From assembly GCF_039540405.1 (NCBI RefSeq), contig NZ_BAABEY010000001.1, positions 310,001 to 374,000 on the forward strand: a stretch of 64,000 bases of DNA. Direction: 5' to 3'. A program made the position numbers and the translations under genes. Shown here one piece after another: positions 35,283 through 47,600 of the stretch. The notes beneath the pieces are model-generated. The model saw only the letters and a list, made by a program, of their open reading frames with translations. It did not search any database and was not told where the DNA came from. Origin of the DNA: Ravibacter arvi. GTDB taxonomy: Bacteria; Bacteroidota; Bacteroidia; Cytophagales; Spirosomataceae. Position 1 is the first letter of the stretch. Every line of letters begins with the position of its first letter.

Positions 35283-37103
35283 ATGAAAAGGATGAAAAAG
35301 ATAGCATTGGCCTTTTGCACGATCAGCCTTTGCCTCTCGGCCTGCCAGGACGGTTCGGACCTGCTCGATCCGGTCACTACCGGGTTGACGGAAAAAGACG
35401 TGTTTGCCAGTCCGCAATACAGCGAACGTTTTCTGCTGGACGTTTATCGCCAGATTATACCCATATTGGCGCATACCGATTTTGCGGGTCCCCGCTGGCG
35501 GAACCTGGCTCACCTGGAGGTAGCGACCGACAACGGGTCGACGATTATGGCCGGGAGCAATAACGTCCGGATGTTTAATTCGGGCACCATGACGGCGGCC
35601 TCTACCAATATGTTCTGGTACTATGATTGGGTTAACTGTTTTGCCGCTATCAGGGCAGCCAATCTTTTCCTGGCCAATATTGACAATGTACCTGCCGATC
35701 CGCAATACAACTTCAATGAAAATACCAGGAAAATCAGGAAAGCGGAGGGGAAGTTCCTGCTTGCGTTCAATTTCGCGGAGCTGGCCAAGCAGTTTGGCGG
35801 TCTCCCGCTGATTAAAGAGGTGGCTACGCCTACCGATCAGTCGATGATGATTCCCCGGAGCTCTTTCGATGAAACGATCGCTTACATCGCCCAGCTGTGT
35901 GACGAAGCCGCAGCTGATTTGCCCCTGGCGCATCCGGAAATAGAGTACGGCAGGGCAACAAAGGGTGCGGCCCTCGCGCTGAAGGCGCGCATGCTCCTGT
36001 ATGCGGCCAGTCCGCTCTGGAACGATTCGGCGAATCCGACGGAAAGTCCGTTCTCAGGGAAATATGATGCCAACAAATGGCAGGAAGCTGCCAAAGCTGC
36101 GAAGGCTGTAATTGCACTGGGCAACTATTCGCTGCATCCTGATCTTGCAACCGTTTTCCTGACGCGGGAAAATACCGAAGTGATTTTTGCACGTATGCAG
36201 GATCCAATGAGCTATCACAGCGCAACGCATATACCCTATACGCTGTACAACGGTACCGGCGCTTATGGCGTGGGCGGGGTCAACCAGGCCAGCTATAACC
36301 TGGTGAAGGAATACGAGGTGCTGAAAAACGGCGTTGCTTATTCAATCGAGGACCCGGCTTCCGGGCACAACCCCCAGGATCCCTTCAAAAACCGTGATCC
36401 CCGTTTCTACCGTGATTTCATCTTCAACGGTGCAAAAATACTGGGAAAAACCGCCGAATTCGGCAACCCGGAACCCGGTCATAATAAATCGGGCGCGCAC
36501 AATATGGGATACCTGATTGACGGCCAGGCGTATAATACCTTCATGTATACCATCAAATTTGCGGACCCTACCCTGAACGTTACCTGGGACGCCCGTAATG
36601 CCGCCGGTGGCACCCGCGTCAACCAGAACTTCCCGTACCTGCGCTATGCGGAAGTGCTGCTCAACTACGCGGAAGCCATGAACGAAGCATATGGCCCGGA
36701 ATCAGACGCTTTGGGCGCTGGTAAGTCGGCGCTTCAAGCCCTGAACGAGGTACGGGAACGTGCCACATACCCCGAAGGGCGGCCGGAGTACCTGGGGCTG
36801 AAAGGCGGCATGCCGCCGGTAGCAAGCGGACTTTCAAAAGACCAGATGCGCGAGAAGATCAAACACGAACGCCGTGTCGAACTGTCTTTTGAGGAACACC
36901 GTTTCTGGGATGTCAGACGCTGGAAGGATACGCCTGAAACGGAAATCAAAGCACAGATACCGATCTACAAAAAAGACGGTACAATGGAATACCAGATCAA
37001 AACCATAGACAACCGCTACCATCACGAACGGATGAACCGTATGCCGATACCGCAATCGGAACTGCTGGCCAACCCGCAACTGGTGCAAAACTCGGGGTGG
37101 TAG
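35283..37103 (+). CDS. SusD/RagB-family surface lipoprotein
   Basis: The 606-residue protein has a lipobox cysteine at C21 (LCLSACQD). A start at the second methionine (MKKIALAF) is also possible. It has the expected helical core (AEGKFLLAFNFAELAKQFGGLPLIKE; GRATKGAALALKARMLLYAASPLW) and C-terminal HERRVELSFEEHRFWDVRRWKD block. It is long for the family, with extra sequence around residues 320-430. Its stop codon abuts the family B repeat and hairpin at 37104. Confidence 0.95.
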   Translation: MKRMKKIALAFCTISLCLSACQDGSDLLDPVTTGLTEKDVFASPQYSERFLLDVYRQIIPILAHTDFAGPRWRNLAHLEVATDNGSTIMAGSNNVRMFNSGTMTAASTNMFWYYDWVNCFAAIRAANLFLANIDNVPADPQYNFNENTRKIRKAEGKFLLAFNFAELAKQFGGLPLIKEVATPTDQSMMIPRSSFDETIAYIAQLCDEAAADLPLAHPEIEYGRATKGAALALKARMLLYAASPLWNDSANPTESPFSGKYDANKWQEAAKAAKAVIALGNYSLHPDLATVFLTRENTEVIFARMQDPMSYHSATHIPYTLYNGTGAYGVGGVNQASYNLVKEYEVLKNGVAYSIEDPASGHNPQDPFKNRDPRFYRDFIFNGAKILGKTAEFGNPEPGHNKSGAHNMGYLIDGQAYNTFMYTIKFADPTLNVTWDARNAAGGTRVNQNFPYLRYAEVLLNYAEAMNEAYGPESDALGAGKSALQALNEVRERATYPEGRPEYLGLKGGMPPVASGLSKDQMREKIKHERRVELSFEEHRFWDVRRWKDTPETEIKAQIPIYKKDGTMEYQIKTIDNRYHHERMNRMPIPQSELLANPQLVQNSGW

Positions 37104-38332
<1,229 letters not shown>

Positions 38333-38333
38333 T

Positions 38334-41300
38334 TTATACTTCCAGAGTTTTACCGAATTTGACTGTTTTGAGCGGGAATGAAAGTCCCTCTATCAGGGTT
38401 TTCCATTTTTTCTCATCGTACCGGAGGTCCGTGCCGAGGAGTGCGGTAAGCTCGGCGCGGGAAAAGGCTTTGAAATCGTAGTGAATATCACCCAGATAGT
38501 CCACCAGTAAATTGTAGCCTTTGCGTCCTCCGCACCTGGCCAGTGCCGCCGCAATGAATAGTTCGAGATCGCCTCCGTATACCCGCCAGCGGGTCTTTTC
38601 GGCCTCTTTGGTGACGTAGCCCCCTACGTGCCGGTCGTCGAGTATCTTGCTTAGCGGATCGATAAACTGTTGATCGGGAAGCCGCTCGGCATAGAAGCAC
38701 AGATTTAATATGCGGTTGTGGAAAGGTACCAGCTTAAGATCAATCCGGCCATCAAAGTAAGCATTTTCGCGGGTCATCATCGGGCCCCCGGAAGTAGTCT
38801 TACTCATAATTGAGGCGACAAGGCTGTTGTAAGCAGGGTTTCCCGACATGGCCAGGAGTCCTATGTCCTGGTTGATGCGCCAGTACAGGCCTTCCAGCTG
38901 GTTTTTCTCACGGCCTCGTATGAGGTCGTAGTTGTCTACAAAATCTGCCGGGTACCCTTTCGCAGTTTCTTCCCTGAACAGGTTTTCGAGCTCCTCCGCG
39001 ATCAGCTCATTTCCCTGGGATTCACCGAACCAGGCGAGGGACTTGGCGATCAAAACCCGTCCCTCGGAGGAGGCAGAGCCAAGCGCGGCCTTCAATGCAG
39101 ATACTGCCTGTGGTCGCGGCAGCTTGATTACTTCATACAGGTATTCCCTTTTTCCCGCGCTCAGTTCTGTGATCCGGCGCCGGATCTCTTCAGCGTTTTG
39201 AAGCTTGTTGCCTGCAGGTCTGTTGAAAAAGCCTTCCGGGTAATAACCGAGCGCGTTCCATTCTTTCTGCAGGGCCGACACGTTATAGTCCCTTGGGCGT
39301 ACGCCTTTCCATGCGAGGTCGGCGGCGATCTGGCCGGTAAGGTACCCGAGCACGATGAGGTCGGCCGTCATGCGGGTAAACTGGAGCGCCGTATGCGTCT
39401 GGCTGAACCCTCTTCCCGAAATGAGCAGCCCGTCCGTTTTTTCGGGAACGATACTCCGGTATGGGATCTCAAGGACTACGTCGTTGGAGTGAGGAAGGAT
39501 GAAACCGCAGCGGGTAAATTCGGTTACACTCACATAATGAGGGTCGTAGTCGGAGCTGGCGAGCACAAGCGCATCTTCAAAATGAGTGCCTTCCACTGCG
39601 TCGAGTGCATCGAGCTCGTATACACCTTTTACGCGTCTGAGCTCACGCAGGGCCAGCATCGGGTGGAAGTCGTAGAAATGGGCTTCGTAGTGGGAGAGAA
39701 AAAGTCCTCTTTGTAATTCGCTGATTTTGGTAGTATTGAGAAGGTCGTAATCCCGGTTGGGTTCTGTCGGCAATTTACCTGCTCCCTTAATATCCCATTG
39801 GCTGTAATTCTGGGTTTTGCCCGCGCGGGAATCACCGATTTCGAAGGCCGCTCCGGCGAAATCGGCAAGGTCGCCATCGCCGGTAGCGTCGACCATAACA
39901 TCTCCTTTTACGACTTTCAGCTCGGAGTCCTGACAGATCACGGCTCCTTTCAGGGTATGGGCTTCTTTCAAGGCGCCGCAAAGAATGGCACGCCCCATGA
40001 ATTCCCCGTTCCTGTCCAGGGTACGTGTACGCAGGTATTGCATGCGCCCCATTTTCTTGTTCATGTGGGCAGCCGTAGAAAGCTGGTCGGATTCGGCCTC
40101 CTGCTGCTTGAAAAATTTCTGCTGCTTGTACCCATGATAGTACCCCATGACGCCGGCTACCGTTTTTGTCCCGCCAAGTTCGTTGAAGTAATCAAATACA
40201 GCTGTTTTTGCTCCTTTTTCAAGAGCTCCCAACGCTACCATGCTGCCGGACGTGCCCCCGCCTGCCACTACCACCTGAAAGGCGTTCTGCCCGGGTAGTA
40301 CCCGCCAGTCGAACACGCACTTCTGAAGTGGGATTATCAGGCCCGGCTCATTGATCTCGCTAAAGGTGATGTCCTTGCCGGCAACCAACGCACCCGGCAG
40401 GTGAAGTTGAGCAAGAACAGTATCTTTTGAGGCGCCTCCAATTGATTTTACGGTTTTTTTGGCAAGCGCACTGACTTTGAGGATGTCCGAGCAGGAGCGT
40501 AGGGGAATATCCTCGAGGAGGTAGTGGGATTTCAGCGCCGGGACAGGCAGTTTTTTATCAGCCATATCGTAGGTGCACTCCCAGGCTAGCTGCTGGATTA
40601 TCGATTTACCCAGCGTCGGATCAAGCTGACGCAATTGCCGGCCTATTTTTTCGGTTATCCTCCTGGCTTTGTGCTCGGTTTCGTCTATTGTCAACCCTTT
40701 AGCATCAAATGAAAACTCCAGAAATACCTGGTGAGAAGCATGTTTGCCCGGATGGAGCCGAATTTTATTTCCGATTGTTCCCAGTGCTGCAGGGGCGTCG
40801 ATGCTTTTCAGGACGGGCTCCTGTGAATTCCATAGTTCAAGTGTATAAGTGGCGGTATCGGGAGATGTTGCCGCGCCCGACAGCTTACGGCTGAACAGCC
40901 TGGAATCGCTTGCATCGAGGAAATTGGTACATTTCACGGCATAGGTACCCTGCTTGGTAGCGAGCAGGGCTCCCGATACTTTTCCTTTGTCGGCAAAAAG
41001 TCCGCATACGTCGGTCATTAACAGGACATCGATCTTTTCTGCCAGTACATTGCGGAGGAGGCCCTTTTTCAAGCTTCCGGCCATCAATGTCAGTTCTTTG
41101 TCCAGCATGCCTTCGGCCGAAGCCCTGGTATTATGTACTTCAGGCTTTTCGCCGTCGGGCGTAAAAAGCTGCTTTAAATCCGGAGTAAACTGATTAAAGC
41201 CTGTGCTCTCAAGGAAAAAGCGGCTTTTGGCTGTCAACTCGTATCCCAGTGCACTCCTGCGTTCCACGAGGAGGACCCGCTTGCCTGATTTTGCCGCATG

Positions 41301-41483
41301 CATGGCCGCAAAGTAACCGGCAAACCCACCGCCGTTCACCAGCAAGTCATATGGACCGCGCTGAAGCTGCCCGCTGAACTGGCGGTTGATTTCCGTCCTC
41401 GCGCTTGCTGCCAACAGCCCCGGCGCCAGCATGATTGCTCCCGTAGCCGGAAGGCTCAGATTCAAAAAATCCCGTCTTTTCAT
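38334..41483 (-). CDS. Large exported FAD-dependent oxidoreductase with two Rossmann motifs
   Basis: The 1049-residue protein begins with a twin-arginine-like signal (MKRRDFLNLS) followed by a hydrophobic stretch. Two dinucleotide-binding signatures are present: GGGFAG at 51-56 with the ribose-binding acidic residue in LLVERR (E74), and GGGTSG at 408-413, followed by GGTKTVAGVMGYYHGY, typical of FAD_oxidored proteins. The region after ~750 is helical. Most family members have only one FAD fold, at ~450-600 residues; this one has a second copy ahead of it, plus the C-terminal region. Genes 3' of it encode a flavin carrier candidate, 5' a beta-propeller. It probably acts on an exported sugar or related alcohol. 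The substrate is unknown. Confidence 0.87.
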   Translation of the reverse strand: MKRRDFLNLSLPATGAIMLAPGLLAASARTEINRQFSGQLQRGPYDLLVNGGGFAGYFAAMHAAKSGKRVLLVERRSALGYELTAKSRFFLESTGFNQFTPDLKQLFTPDGEKPEVHNTRASAEGMLDKELTLMAGSLKKGLLRNVLAEKIDVLLMTDVCGLFADKGKVSGALLATKQGTYAVKCTNFLDASDSRLFSRKLSGAATSPDTATYTLELWNSQEPVLKSIDAPAALGTIGNKIRLHPGKHASHQVFLEFSFDAKGLTIDETEHKARRITEKIGRQLRQLDPTLGKSIIQQLAWECTYDMADKKLPVPALKSHYLLEDIPLRSCSDILKVSALAKKTVKSIGGASKDTVLAQLHLPGALVAGKDITFSEINEPGLIIPLQKCVFDWRVLPGQNAFQVVVAGGGTSGSMVALGALEKGAKTAVFDYFNELGGTKTVAGVMGYYHGYKQQKFFKQQEAESDQLSTAAHMNKKMGRMQYLRTRTLDRNGEFMGRAILCGALKEAHTLKGAVICQDSELKVVKGDVMVDATGDGDLADFAGAAFEIGDSRAGKTQNYSQWDIKGAGKLPTEPNRDYDLLNTTKISELQRGLFLSHYEAHFYDFHPMLALRELRRVKGVYELDALDAVEGTHFEDALVLASSDYDPHYVSVTEFTRCGFILPHSNDVVLEIPYRSIVPEKTDGLLISGRGFSQTHTALQFTRMTADLIVLGYLTGQIAADLAWKGVRPRDYNVSALQKEWNALGYYPEGFFNRPAGNKLQNAEEIRRRITELSAGKREYLYEVIKLPRPQAVSALKAALGSASSEGRVLIAKSLAWFGESQGNELIAEELENLFREETAKGYPADFVDNYDLIRGREKNQLEGLYWRINQDIGLLAMSGNPAYNSLVASIMSKTTSGGPMMTRENAYFDGRIDLKLVPFHNRILNLCFYAERLPDQQFIDPLSKILDDRHVGGYVTKEAEKTRWRVYGGDLELFIAAALARCGGRKGYNLLVDYLGDIHYDFKAFSRAELTALLGTDLRYDEKKWKTLIEGLSFPLKTVKFGKTLEV

Positions 41484-41495
41484 ATCCAGTACTTT

Positions 41496-42836
41496 TTATT
41501 TGGTTTGGGTAAGGTGTTGTAGATCTGCAATATAAACTCCCCTGCTTCCGTCGCCGTACCCGTTAAAGATGACAAATCTTCCGGTACGGTCCCAGGTCGG
41601 ATGGGCATCCAGGCGGAAAGAACTATTCGTAACATCGGGAATCCTGACTTTAGCAATCAGTGTTTCTTTCCCGGTTTCCGTATTGAGCAGTCTTACCGGT
41701 ATAAATCCGTCGTTCAGTGTAACACTCGTTTCGTCCCGGTACGAATCGGTTACTACAAGGGGCAGGTTTTTCGGATGAAAGCTTGGATGGCCCGAACCGG
41801 GATGGAAAACCTCTTTCAGGTCGCTGCCGTCATATTTTACGGTTACGATTTCCAGGCCCTGCTTATTGTCGTTCACATTCAGGTTGATAGAAAGGTGATC
41901 GCCGTCAGGCATCCAGGCCATGTGATGGCCTCCTTTGGCATACTGCGAGGTGGTAATGGCAGTCCGGACGTCGGAGCCATCAGGCCTGAAGGTGAGAACG
42001 GCTACTTTGCGTCTGCCCCCGTCTTTGGGATAAAAAAGCATGCAGGTCATAATGCGCGTTGCCTGGGGGTTCCACATCGCTTTAAACCCGTACACCTGGT
42101 AGTTTTCCGGATCGGGGATTCCCACTGCAGGCTTTGCTTGTTTGTACATGTCTTCCAGACTGATAACCATCCTGCTTTTTCCGCTCTTTACATCGGTAAC
42201 GAAAATGCCGTCTTTGCCCGTGAGACCGTGATGTCTTGCCCTGAATTTTTCAGGCACAATTACCCCGTAGCCGGACTGTGCATAGATGGAATTGACCAGG
42301 TTATGGCTCACCAGCTTTTTGCCGTCAGACGAAACCATGAAGGTCCACCCGTTGATTCTCCTTTTTTTGCGGGTCTGCGGATTATAGAGAATGGTAAAAG
42401 CTTCCCAGTTCGTGGTGTCAACCTGGTTGTAAAATAGCTCGTTATCGGATCCGCCCCATTGCACGTTAGCGCCTACCTGCATTTCCCAGCCGAATGATTT
42501 TGCTATTACTTCTTCCTTCCCGGAAACAAGATCGACCAGCACGACTTCCCCGAAATCGCCTTCTACCGGGTAATGATCTTCAAACGGGATCCGGAAAAGC
42601 GCGATATACCTTCCCGACGGGCTGATGGGTGAGGTGTCGTGGAAGCGATGTATGATACGGCCCGTAGCTACCTTTTTTATTGAAATGCGGGGATCGGCCG
42701 AAACTCCGGGAGTCAGAAGACCCTGCCCTTTAACTCCGGTAAACAGGCAACATAGGAGCAGCATAACGCAGCATCTCTTTAAGAAAAGAAGACCGGTGCG
42801 CAGTTCAGTTTTGTAAATCGGATCTGCTATTTTCAT
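41496..42836 (-). CDS. TolB/oligogalacturonate-lyase-like beta-propeller protein, exported
   Basis: The 446-residue protein has an N-terminal hydrophobic signal (CCVMLLLCCLFTG, ending near VKGQ) and repeated PD40/TolB-type blades (ISPSGRYIALF; WNPQATRIMTCML; AWMPDGDHLSINLN; PTWDRTGRFVIFNG). Oligogalacturonide lyases share this propeller with clustered histidines; histidines in GGHHMAW, GHPSFHP and DAHPTWD could be of that kind, but I cannot confirm a metal site. It lies 9 nt after the SusD gene and 12 nt before the FAD oxidoreductase, so it belongs to the same operon. Alternatives are a binding or scaffold propeller. Confidence 0.72.
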   Translation of the reverse strand: MKIADPIYKTELRTGLLFLKRCCVMLLLCCLFTGVKGQGLLTPGVSADPRISIKKVATGRIIHRFHDTSPISPSGRYIALFRIPFEDHYPVEGDFGEVVLVDLVSGKEEVIAKSFGWEMQVGANVQWGGSDNELFYNQVDTTNWEAFTILYNPQTRKKRRINGWTFMVSSDGKKLVSHNLVNSIYAQSGYGVIVPEKFRARHHGLTGKDGIFVTDVKSGKSRMVISLEDMYKQAKPAVGIPDPENYQVYGFKAMWNPQATRIMTCMLFYPKDGGRRKVAVLTFRPDGSDVRTAITTSQYAKGGHHMAWMPDGDHLSINLNVNDNKQGLEIVTVKYDGSDLKEVFHPGSGHPSFHPKNLPLVVTDSYRDETSVTLNDGFIPVRLLNTETGKETLIAKVRIPDVTNSSFRLDAHPTWDRTGRFVIFNGYGDGSRGVYIADLQHLTQTK

Positions 42837-42845
42837 TTTCAGCGC

Positions 42846-44540
42846 CTAGTAAAGTGGGTTCTGCGTCAGGTTTGGATTGATATCCCTTTCCCGCTGGGGG
42901 ACAGGCAAAAGGTAGTCTTTAGCCGGGTTGAAAATGCGGGTATCGAACATACGCAGCTCGCTGGCATAGGCGTCGTAGTGGGGATGTCCGTATTCGTCAA
43001 ACCGGGGAATATACTTTGCTTTATATTCTCTCAGCGGCCTTCCATAAAGGCGGCCGGGCATTATGTGCTCGGCAATTTTCCAGCGGCGGATGTCGAAGTA
43101 GCGCTGACCTTCGAATACAAACTCGACTTTTCTTTCCTGCCTTACGATCTGCCTCAGCTGATCCGCGGATTTGCCGGTGGTGATAACAGGCAGGCCGGCC
43201 CTGGTGCGTACCGCGTTAATAGCGGAGTAAACCGATTCGTCGATCTGGCCTTGCTCTATCCGGGCTTCAGCGTAGGTCAGCAATATTTCAGCATAGCGGT
43301 ATAACATGATGGGCAATTCAGACTGGCTGTTGAACTCCCTGGCATCCGATGACACGTGCTTGCGGTACATATAGCCCGAAAAAGTGGCGTAAGGGTTGGT
43401 GACCTCCTGGTTGCCGACCCTCCTGGCCGGGGTCTGGTTATAGTCCCATACCGTCAGGCTGTCGGGGTGTGTTTCGAACTGGTAGCCGAGAAAAACAGAG
43501 CCTGGATAAACAATGGTTGCATAGAGCCGAGGGTCCCTGTTTTTGAAAGGATTTGTGGGGTCATAGAGGGGAGATTTATCGATCCGCAGGCCGTCGATGC
43601 ACTCATAGGAATCGACCAGGGCCTGGGTGGGAATTTTGGTGACAAACCCTCCGGCAAGCCGCCCGCGCGTGTGCGATGGGGTCTGGTGGACCATTTGGTT
43701 GGTACGGCTGAATTGTATCGTAAAGATCGCTTCCGAATTATTTTGGCCCTCATAGGTAAACAATTTGTCATAGCTGGGATACAGGGAATATTTATTGAGG
43801 TCCATCAGTTCTTTTGCGGCTGTGCCGGCCGCTGCCCAGTCGCTCGCATAAAGTGCAGTCCGCGCTTTCAGCGCGAGTGCCGCCCCCTTCGTGGCGTGTC
43901 CCTTTTCGGCAGCGGGATATTCCACAGGCAGCACTTCAGCTGCTGCGTCCAGCTCGCTGATGAGAAACCGGTAAATTTCATCCTTGCCTGTTCTGGGAAG
44001 GGCAGCATCCCTGGTTGCTACGGGTTCGGTAATAAAAGGTACGTCTCCGTACAGGTTGATCATCCAATGGTACCAGTATGCCCTGAAAAACCGGGCTTCG
44101 GCCGCAATACGGGCATATACCTGCGGATTGGTGACTGCTTCTGCACGGTGCATGTAAGCCAGCAGCCGGTTGCAATGCCCGATCTGGGCATAAGCATGGC
44201 TCCAGAGCGGGAAGATCAGTGTGCCTTCGACTGCCGTAACCTGTCCTTGTCCTATCAATTGCCATACGTTAAGGTTCCGGTCCCAACTGATGTCGGTAGC
44301 GAAGTCAAAAAGAAGCGGCAGAGGGAGATGGGTATTGAGCGCCGTCGCCGTAGTCCTGTCCGTCCAGTATAGGCTTCTGTAAACGGCATTGATTGCCATT
44401 TTTAGTTCAGATTCGGTACTCCAGAAAGTTGCGTCCGAGGGCTGATCAAGCGGGAGACGGTCCAGGTAATCGTCGCACGCCGTAAAGAGCGCAGAACCGA
44501 AAAAGGTACCGATAATCAGTATAATGCTTTTAAGTTTCAT
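42846..44540 (-). CDS. SusD/RagB-family surface lipoprotein
   Basis: The 564-residue protein has a lipobox cysteine at C22 (ALFTACDD) and the conserved start LDRLPLDQPSDATFWSTESEL. The family core (AEARFFRAYWYHWMINLYGDVPF) and C-terminal RQERKVEFVFEGQRYFDIRRWK are complete. It partners the SusC ending at 44688, separated from it by a 147-nt gap filled by a family A repeat. It belongs to the sigma/FecR-controlled operon. Confidence 0.95.
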   Translation of the reverse strand: MKLKSIILIIGTFFGSALFTACDDYLDRLPLDQPSDATFWSTESELKMAINAVYRSLYWTDRTTATALNTHLPLPLLFDFATDISWDRNLNVWQLIGQGQVTAVEGTLIFPLWSHAYAQIGHCNRLLAYMHRAEAVTNPQVYARIAAEARFFRAYWYHWMINLYGDVPFITEPVATRDAALPRTGKDEIYRFLISELDAAAEVLPVEYPAAEKGHATKGAALALKARTALYASDWAAAGTAAKELMDLNKYSLYPSYDKLFTYEGQNNSEAIFTIQFSRTNQMVHQTPSHTRGRLAGGFVTKIPTQALVDSYECIDGLRIDKSPLYDPTNPFKNRDPRLYATIVYPGSVFLGYQFETHPDSLTVWDYNQTPARRVGNQEVTNPYATFSGYMYRKHVSSDAREFNSQSELPIMLYRYAEILLTYAEARIEQGQIDESVYSAINAVRTRAGLPVITTGKSADQLRQIVRQERKVEFVFEGQRYFDIRRWKIAEHIMPGRLYGRPLREYKAKYIPRFDEYGHPHYDAYASELRMFDTRIFNPAKDYLLPVPQRERDINPNLTQNPLY

Positions 44541-44549
44541 CTGTGTAAA

Positions 44550-44690
44550 AGGTTTGAGCGGTGAGCGGTGAGGTTTGAGGTGTGAGGTTTGAGGGGTGAG
44601 CGGTGAGGTTTGAGGTTCTTGAAGCTCACACCTTGCAGCTCAAGCCTTACGGCTAACACCTTGCAGCTCAAACCTCACACCTCACCCCTA
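44550..44690. repeat. Family A repeat hairpin between susC and susD (minus-strand operon)
   Basis: GGTTTGAG and GGTGAGG units fill 44550-44617, and complementary CTCACACC, GCAGCTCAA and CCTCACACC units fill 44626-44692. The element ends on the susC stop codon. As at 3068 and 35196, it occupies the susC-susD gap, and the arms pair over some 60 bases with mismatches. Confidence 0.75.
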
Positions 44691-47600
44691 AAATGATAGT
44701 TCGAGTCCAAACACGAATACCCTAACCTGCGGGTAATAGTCTCCCTGGCCTACGGGCGCTTCAGGGTCGAAGCTGTCATAGAATTTATGCAGGGTAAGCA
44801 GGTTTTGCGCGCTGCCGAATACTCTTAGCTTGTTTATATTCAGCTTCCTGACAACCGCTTGCGGTACGGAATATCCCAACTGCAGGTTTTTTAACCTGAA
44901 ATAGGCAGCGCTACGTACCCACTGCGACGATATCTGTTCGTTGTTGGGATAGTTGAAAGTTAACCGCGGATAGGGTGCATTTGGGTTTTCGGGCGTCCAA
45001 TGGTCTTTGTGCCACTCCTGGGCGGTACCTCCGAGGTAGAAGGCCATCGTTGCGAAATTGTCGAGGTAGCCGTCCACCTTTCCGATGCCCTGACCGAATA
45101 CATTAAGATCAAAGCCTTTATAGCCAAGAGAAAGGTTGAGTCCATAGGTGTATTTCGGGATTGTATTACCGATGATGACCCTGTCTTCGGCATTGATGGC
45201 TCCGTCGTTGTTAATGTCCTCGTACTTGATATCACCCGGTTTCATCGGCCCGAACTGGGTAGCATGGCTGTCAACTTCCTGCTGGTTCTGAAAGTAGCCG
45301 ATTGCGCGGAGACCATACAGCGAACGGAAGGGGCTGCCCTGGCGGTTGATTTCCCGTTCGTAGATGTAGGGGCCCGTACCCACCAGGTCCATGACCCGGT
45401 TGTTCACGTCCGACAGGTTGCCTGAAAAACCAACCTGCAGCCCGTTGAAATTCTTCCTGTAGCCCAGGCTGATGTCCCAGCCGGTATTGCGGACTTTCCC
45501 GGCGTTTTGTACAGGTTCAATTACACCGGCAATACGGGGTGCCGGCAGCCGCAGCAGAATATCGTGCGTGTTCTTGATGTAATAATCTGCCGTTACTTCG
45601 AAATCCCCGATACTGGCGTCAATACCGATATTCGACATCCTGGTGCTTTCCCAGGTGATGCCGGGGTTGCCTGCGTTGATCAATGCGGCGCCCAGGCCCG
45701 GAATTCCAGGGCCAAAAATGTAGTTCTGCCCCATTGTGATTGCGGAGGCGAACGGATAGTTGCCTATCTCCTGGTTGCCGAGCGTTCCCCAGGATCCCCG
45801 GATTTTCAATTCATTGATCCATTTTACGTCCGCCAGGAACGATTCTTCGGAAATTCGCCACCCGGCGGATAAAGAGGGGAAGAAGCCAAACTTGTTGTCC
45901 CCTATGAAACGGGACGAGCCGTCGGCCCTGAGGTTCATTTCAAGCATGTACCGGTCGCCGAAGCTGTAATTAAAGCGCCCGAAGTAGGACAGGAGCGACC
46001 ATTCTGCTGCGGATCCCTCGTTCCTCTGGTTGGCTACGGAACCTACATTCAGCACGTCATAATTCTCCAGCGGGTACTGATCTCTGAAGCCGGAAATCCA
46101 TTCCTCCCGGTAATCGATGGCTTCCACACCTGCCAGCACCTTAAACGAATGAGCGTTTATATTTTTTGAATAGTCGGCTATTGCCCGGTAGTTGTTTGTA
46201 ACCGACTTGGTATATTGCTCGTTCAGCGTGGCCCTGAATTCGCTCGGGTTGATGATAAGGCCGTCAGGAAAGTACAGGTTGACATGCTTGCGGAAGGATT
46301 TGTTATGCCGGTAGTTGATGTTGGGTGCCGCCTGCAGGAGCAGGTTGAACCCCTCGAAAGGCTGCCAGTTCATTTTCAGGTTGGCCATGAGTTCATGTCG
46401 TTTGTCACTGTTATAGCCACCTTCTTTCATAGAAGCCCAGCCGTTCTGGCCATCCCAGCCGACACCCCAGCTGCCGTCTTCATTCTTCCCGGGTATGTTG
46501 TGTGGGTAGCGTAGCAGCCAGCCCAATTGCTGAGGCTGTTCCTGCCGGTTGTCGTTCCGGCCGATTATATCCAGCCCGATCTGGAGGTTGTCCTTTACCT
46601 TGATATCGGTATTGAGACGAAGGTTGAGACGTTTGAAATTGGAATCCATGAGGCCGTCCTGGTCCATATAGGAAACCGAACCCAGTATGTTCATTTTTTC
46701 GCCCCCACCGTTGATGCCGACATAGTGGTTTTGCTGGAAGGCCCGTGATTTTACCATTTCCTTGTGCCAGTTAGTTTCGGGGTACTCATCCGACGGTGCG
46801 TTGAGCCGGTAGGCCTCCACGTAGTCATCTGCAAAAGGGGCGTTTCGACCTACATTCCGGTTTGCTTCGTTGATCATCACCATGTGGTCGTAACCGCTCA
46901 CTTTCTTCATCGTTGCAGTGGGTTCCTGCCACCCGAAATTATTGCGGTAGTTGACGGAAAATTGCCCGCTTTTCCCTCTTTTGGTCGTGACAAGGATAAC
47001 CCCGTTGGCAGCCCGTGAGCCATAAATAGAGGCAGAGGCGGCATCCTTGAGTACAGAAATAGATTCTATTTCATTGACATCTACATTGTTAAGGTTCATC
47101 GGAACGCCATCGACCAGCACCAGCGGGTCTGAATTCCCCAGGGTGCCGATTCCCCGTATCCTGATCGTACTGCCGTCAGCGCCAGGTTTTCCCGAACGCT
47201 GCATGACCGTTACACCGGGTGCGAGCCCCTGAAGAGCAGAGGAGGCCTGGCCGACAGGACGGGAAACAATGTCCTCCGCCTTAATGGCGTCTACTGCACC
47301 GGTGAGATTTACCTTTTTCTGGGTGCCATACCCCACCACCACCACTTCTTCCAGGGACTTGGTGTCTACTTCCAGCTCTGTGTCAATTTGCGTCCTGTTG
47401 CCGATAACGACCTCTTTGGAGATAAATCCGACGAATGAAAAGACCAGTATGGCGTCAGACCTGAGTTCGCTGTCGTTGAGTGTCAGTATAAATTTTCCGG
47501 TGGGATCGGTCACCGTTCCCTTGTGCGTGCCTTTCAGCAGCACGCTTACGCCCGGAAGCGGCTCCTTTCCTGCTTCCGTGACGGTTCCGGTAATGGTCTT

